Assembly: GCA_947643245.1 (NCBI GenBank)
Contig: CANRVI010000003.1
Location: 1 to 41,062 of the forward strand
Direction: 5' to 3'
Source: an uncultured Clostridia bacterium
GTDB lineage: Bacteria > Bacillota > Clostridia > Oscillospirales > CAG-272
DNA length: 41,062 nt
The translations under genes and the position numbers were made by a program. Below the pieces are notes generated by a model. The model made no database searches. It saw nothing but the letters and a program-made list of their open reading frames with translations, and was not told the DNA's origin. Shown in pieces: positions 38,841-41,062 of the stretch; position 1 is the stretch's first letter, and every line of letters starts with the position of its first letter.

Positions 38841-40469
38841 TTATGCGTGTTTGATTTCCTGTACCAAAGACAGTCCCTTTGATTTAAAGGTCACTGTTGT
38901 TTCTTTGGCAATTGCCTCATACTCTTCGCCGTACTGTGTGTTCTTCAGCGCATTGTCCGCATTATACTGCCATTTCACAGCACCCTCACCGGAGAAATAA
39001 AGAATATAGTACCCATCGTTTTCCACAAACTCCATATACGTGTCGCCAGGCTGACGGGCAGAGTCAAAGACCCACTCATCCACTTTTTCAGAAAGCGCCT
39101 TATAATCCGCATTCTCTATAAGACCGCCTTCATATCGGCCATCGCCGTACTTATCGCGAGAAGCCAGTTCGGCAAACGCTTCTTCTGTTCCTTCGTCGTT
39201 GTATTCTGCAAGAATCGCTTCCGCAGTAGTACGTGCTGTTTCCTGATCGTTATCTGACGCGCTCAATTTTACAGGAATATAGCGATAATTTTTCAGGCGA
39301 TAGGTATCTCTGTACATGCAGGCATAATCCAAGTCGGAATCTTCATCTGCCGGCAGAATCATGTATACAGTATAGTCATGATGATCATCATGATCATGTT
39401 CGTCCGTTAATACATCATAAGGCGCGCGCGCAGCATCATACGCCCATTTTGTAAAATCAGAATCCCCTGATTTTACTTTCCCCTCTGTTAGGCACTTGTC
39501 AACCATACTATCGATATCGATTGATTCTGCTTTCAGCGCTTCTTCATCCTTATCCGCATAAACAACGTCTGTCAGATAGGATCTTACACATGCATAAAAT
39601 TCGTCTGCATTTTTTGTGGCTGCCAGCTTATCTACATAGGGTTTCAATGCAGCGGCAGCATCCTCTTTCGCAGTGTCCGAATCGGTAGTTGCTTCCTCTC
39701 CGTCAGCAGTCGTTTCTTCTGATTTGTCCGTATCATCTTCTTTCGGTTCAAAGGTATAAGAAAGGTAATCAACCTTGAGGAACGTGCTGTTGTTTTCATC
39801 AAAATACTTGTTCCAGTCTTCCTCGCTAAATTCATACTGCGCCATCATATGATCATGGTACAGTTCAGCCCTATAGGAAAGTTCCAAACACTTTTCAACA
39901 TCCTTTTTCGTCACGCTTGCACCATATACATTTTTAATATAGTACTGGGTCGTCACATTGTAATTGGCAGCATAGGTGTCAAAATTGCCAAGCAGTTCTT
40001 CGATCTCAGCTTTGTCTTCATCACTGAGTTCCAGCTCCAAGTCATATGCGCCTTCTGCAAGAACCAGTGTTTCCTGGACTTCCCGCTTTGTTGCCTTCAT
40101 AATATAATCAAACCATGTTTCGTTGTCTGTATATTTCTGTTCGCTAAGTGCTTTGGAAGTATCCAGCCCCATATACTGGGAAAATCCTCCATTTACATAG
40201 GTTTGATAGGTAGCATTGAAAAAGTACGTCATCATAGCAGCCGTTACTTCATAGTGCTCGCTTTCTGCCGCAATGGTGTTTCTCTGAATCATACCGCTGC
40301 TATAAATTCCATATGCAGAAAGAACGCCCAGCACAATCACTGCCGCTAACACGAATGCAATGATTGTAACGATCTTTTTGGCTTTTCCCTCTTTCTTTTT
40401 GGTATAGCTTTTGGAAGAACCAGTCGCCAGAATATCCTCGGCGCTGTTTCTCTGCTGTCCTTTACTCAT
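38841..40469 (-). CDS. TM-anchored SurA/PrsA-like protein with His-rich loop
   Basis: TM KKIVTIIAFVLAAVIVLGVLSAYGIYSSG; TAAMMTYFFNATYQTYVNGGF...KALSEQKYTDNETWFDYIMKATKREVQETLVLAEGAY; DEHDHDDHHDYT. Confidence 0.78.
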   Translation of the reverse strand: MSKGQQRNSAEDILATGSSKSYTKKKEGKAKKIVTIIAFVLAAVIVLGVLSAYGIYSSGMIQRNTIAAESEHYEVTAAMMTYFFNATYQTYVNGGFSQYMGLDTSKALSEQKYTDNETWFDYIMKATKREVQETLVLAEGAYDLELELSDEDKAEIEELLGNFDTYAANYNVTTQYYIKNVYGASVTKKDVEKCLELSYRAELYHDHMMAQYEFSEEDWNKYFDENNSTFLKVDYLSYTFEPKEDDTDKSEETTADGEEATTDSDTAKEDAAAALKPYVDKLAATKNADEFYACVRSYLTDVVYADKDEEALKAESIDIDSMVDKCLTEGKVKSGDSDFTKWAYDAARAPYDVLTDEHDHDDHHDYTVYMILPADEDSDLDYACMYRDTYRLKNYRYIPVKLSASDNDQETARTTAEAILAEYNDEGTEEAFAELASRDKYGDGRYEGGLIENADYKALSEKVDEWVFDSARQPGDTYMEFVENDGYYILYFSGEGAVKWQYNADNALKNTQYGEEYEAIAKETTVTFKSKGLSLVQEIKHA

Positions 40470-40648
40470 TTATTTGTCCGCCTTTCTTTTCTTCGTCAAG
40501 GATTTTGACCATTTAGGAAGCTTTGCACACAGTTTTTATAAGAACTTCCTTCTAATTTTAAGATTATATCACATTGCCTGCCTTTTTTCCACCCCCACAC
40601 AAATTTTTTTGTGAATTTTCCTAAAAAAATTTTTTCGCAGAAAGTTTC

Positions 40649-40677
40649 TTGACAATTTCCACCGAATATGCTATTAT
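40649..40677 (+). promoter_or_regulatory. SigA-type promoter of tRNA-Arg
   Basis: TTGACA (40649-40654), 17 nt, TATTAT (40672-40677). Confidence 0.85.
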
Positions 40678-40706
40678 ATATTAGTCGACAGGATGTCGTT
40701 ATAATT

Positions 40707-40782
40707 GCGCCCTTAGCTCAGCGGATAGAGTGCCCGGCTACGAACCGGTAGGCCAGAGGTTCAAATCCTCTAGGGCGCGCCA
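40707..40782 (+). tRNA. tRNA-Arg(ACG), CCA encoded
   Basis: Cloverleaf by hand: acceptor GCGCCCT/AGGGCGC, D arm GCTC/GAGT, anticodon loop CTACGAA, T arm AGAGG-TTCAAAT-CCTCT, G73 + CCA. Confidence 0.95.
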
Positions 40783-40818
40783 AAAGAAAGAACTGCAAAA
40801 GTGGTTCTTTCTTTTTAT
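40783..40818 (+). terminator. Terminator of tRNA-Arg
   Basis: AAAGAAAGAAC-TGCAAAAGTG-GTTCTTTCTTTTTATTTTT. Confidence 0.75.
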
Positions 40819-40850
40819 TTTTCAAGTATTTTATGCAAAAAAAGAAAAAT

Positions 40851-40877
40851 ATCCCCCTGGCATTAAGCCAGGGGGAT
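40851..40877 (-). terminator. Terminator of the cold-shock gene
   Basis: ATCCCCCTGGC...GCCAGGGGGAT followed on the minus strand by ATTTTTCTTTTTTT. Confidence 0.85.
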
Positions 40878-40892
40878 TCCTATTGTCCTTAC

Positions 40893-41062
40893 TTACAGGG
40901 GACAAACATTTACAGCACGCAGCTTCTCGCTGTTTTTCGGATCGGGCTCAGTGTCAAATGTAACCTTCTGGCCTTCTGTCAGCGTTCTGAATCCGTCGGT
41001 CATAATTGCAGAAAAATGTACGAATACATCCTCTCCGCCCTCATCGTTGGAAATAAATCCAT
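40893..41062 (-). CDS. Cold-shock domain protein, 5' end cut by window edge
   Basis: [55 protein letters not shown]. Confidence 0.93.
   Translation of the reverse strand, partial: GFISNDEGGEDVFVHFSAIMTDGFRTLTEGQKVTFDTEPDPKNSEKLRAVNVCPL

Overview
A 41 kb chromosomal stretch, probably from a gut-associated Clostridia/Firmicutes genome and apparently a draft contig: its first 13 nt match the end of the Illumina adapter. Most of it is core metabolism and translation. Contents, left to right: a pnuC-like gene with an in-frame stop at the contig edge; a PNPOx-family gene; ilvB-ilvN behind a branched-chain-rich leader peptide and terminator; a lacto-N-biose/galacto-N-biose phosphorylase gene (GH112) with an ABC importer and a small DUF6903-like protein; aspS fused in frame to gatC, then gatA and gatB, behind a T-box whose candidate specifier reads GAAC (overlapping GAA/Glu and AAC/Asn codons); an HtrA-type protease; a VanY-type peptidase; rpsO-pnp with a long leader hairpin; a half-size TauE/SafE protein; an asymmetric heterodimeric ABC exporter; a YgjP-like metallopeptidase gene that may be leaderless; a nine-gene V-type ATPase operon with a Na+-type K subunit; a cytoplasmic GH20 hexosaminidase; two tandem SurA/PrsA-like paralogs, one TM-anchored and one a lipoprotein; tRNA-Arg(ACG); and a partial cold-shock gene. 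I saw no CRISPR array, prophage, transposon or obvious defence island. The best candidates for something unusual are the AspRS-GatC fusion with its dual-codon T-box and the leader-peptide attenuator upstream of ilvB. All calls are by eye and no database search was run.
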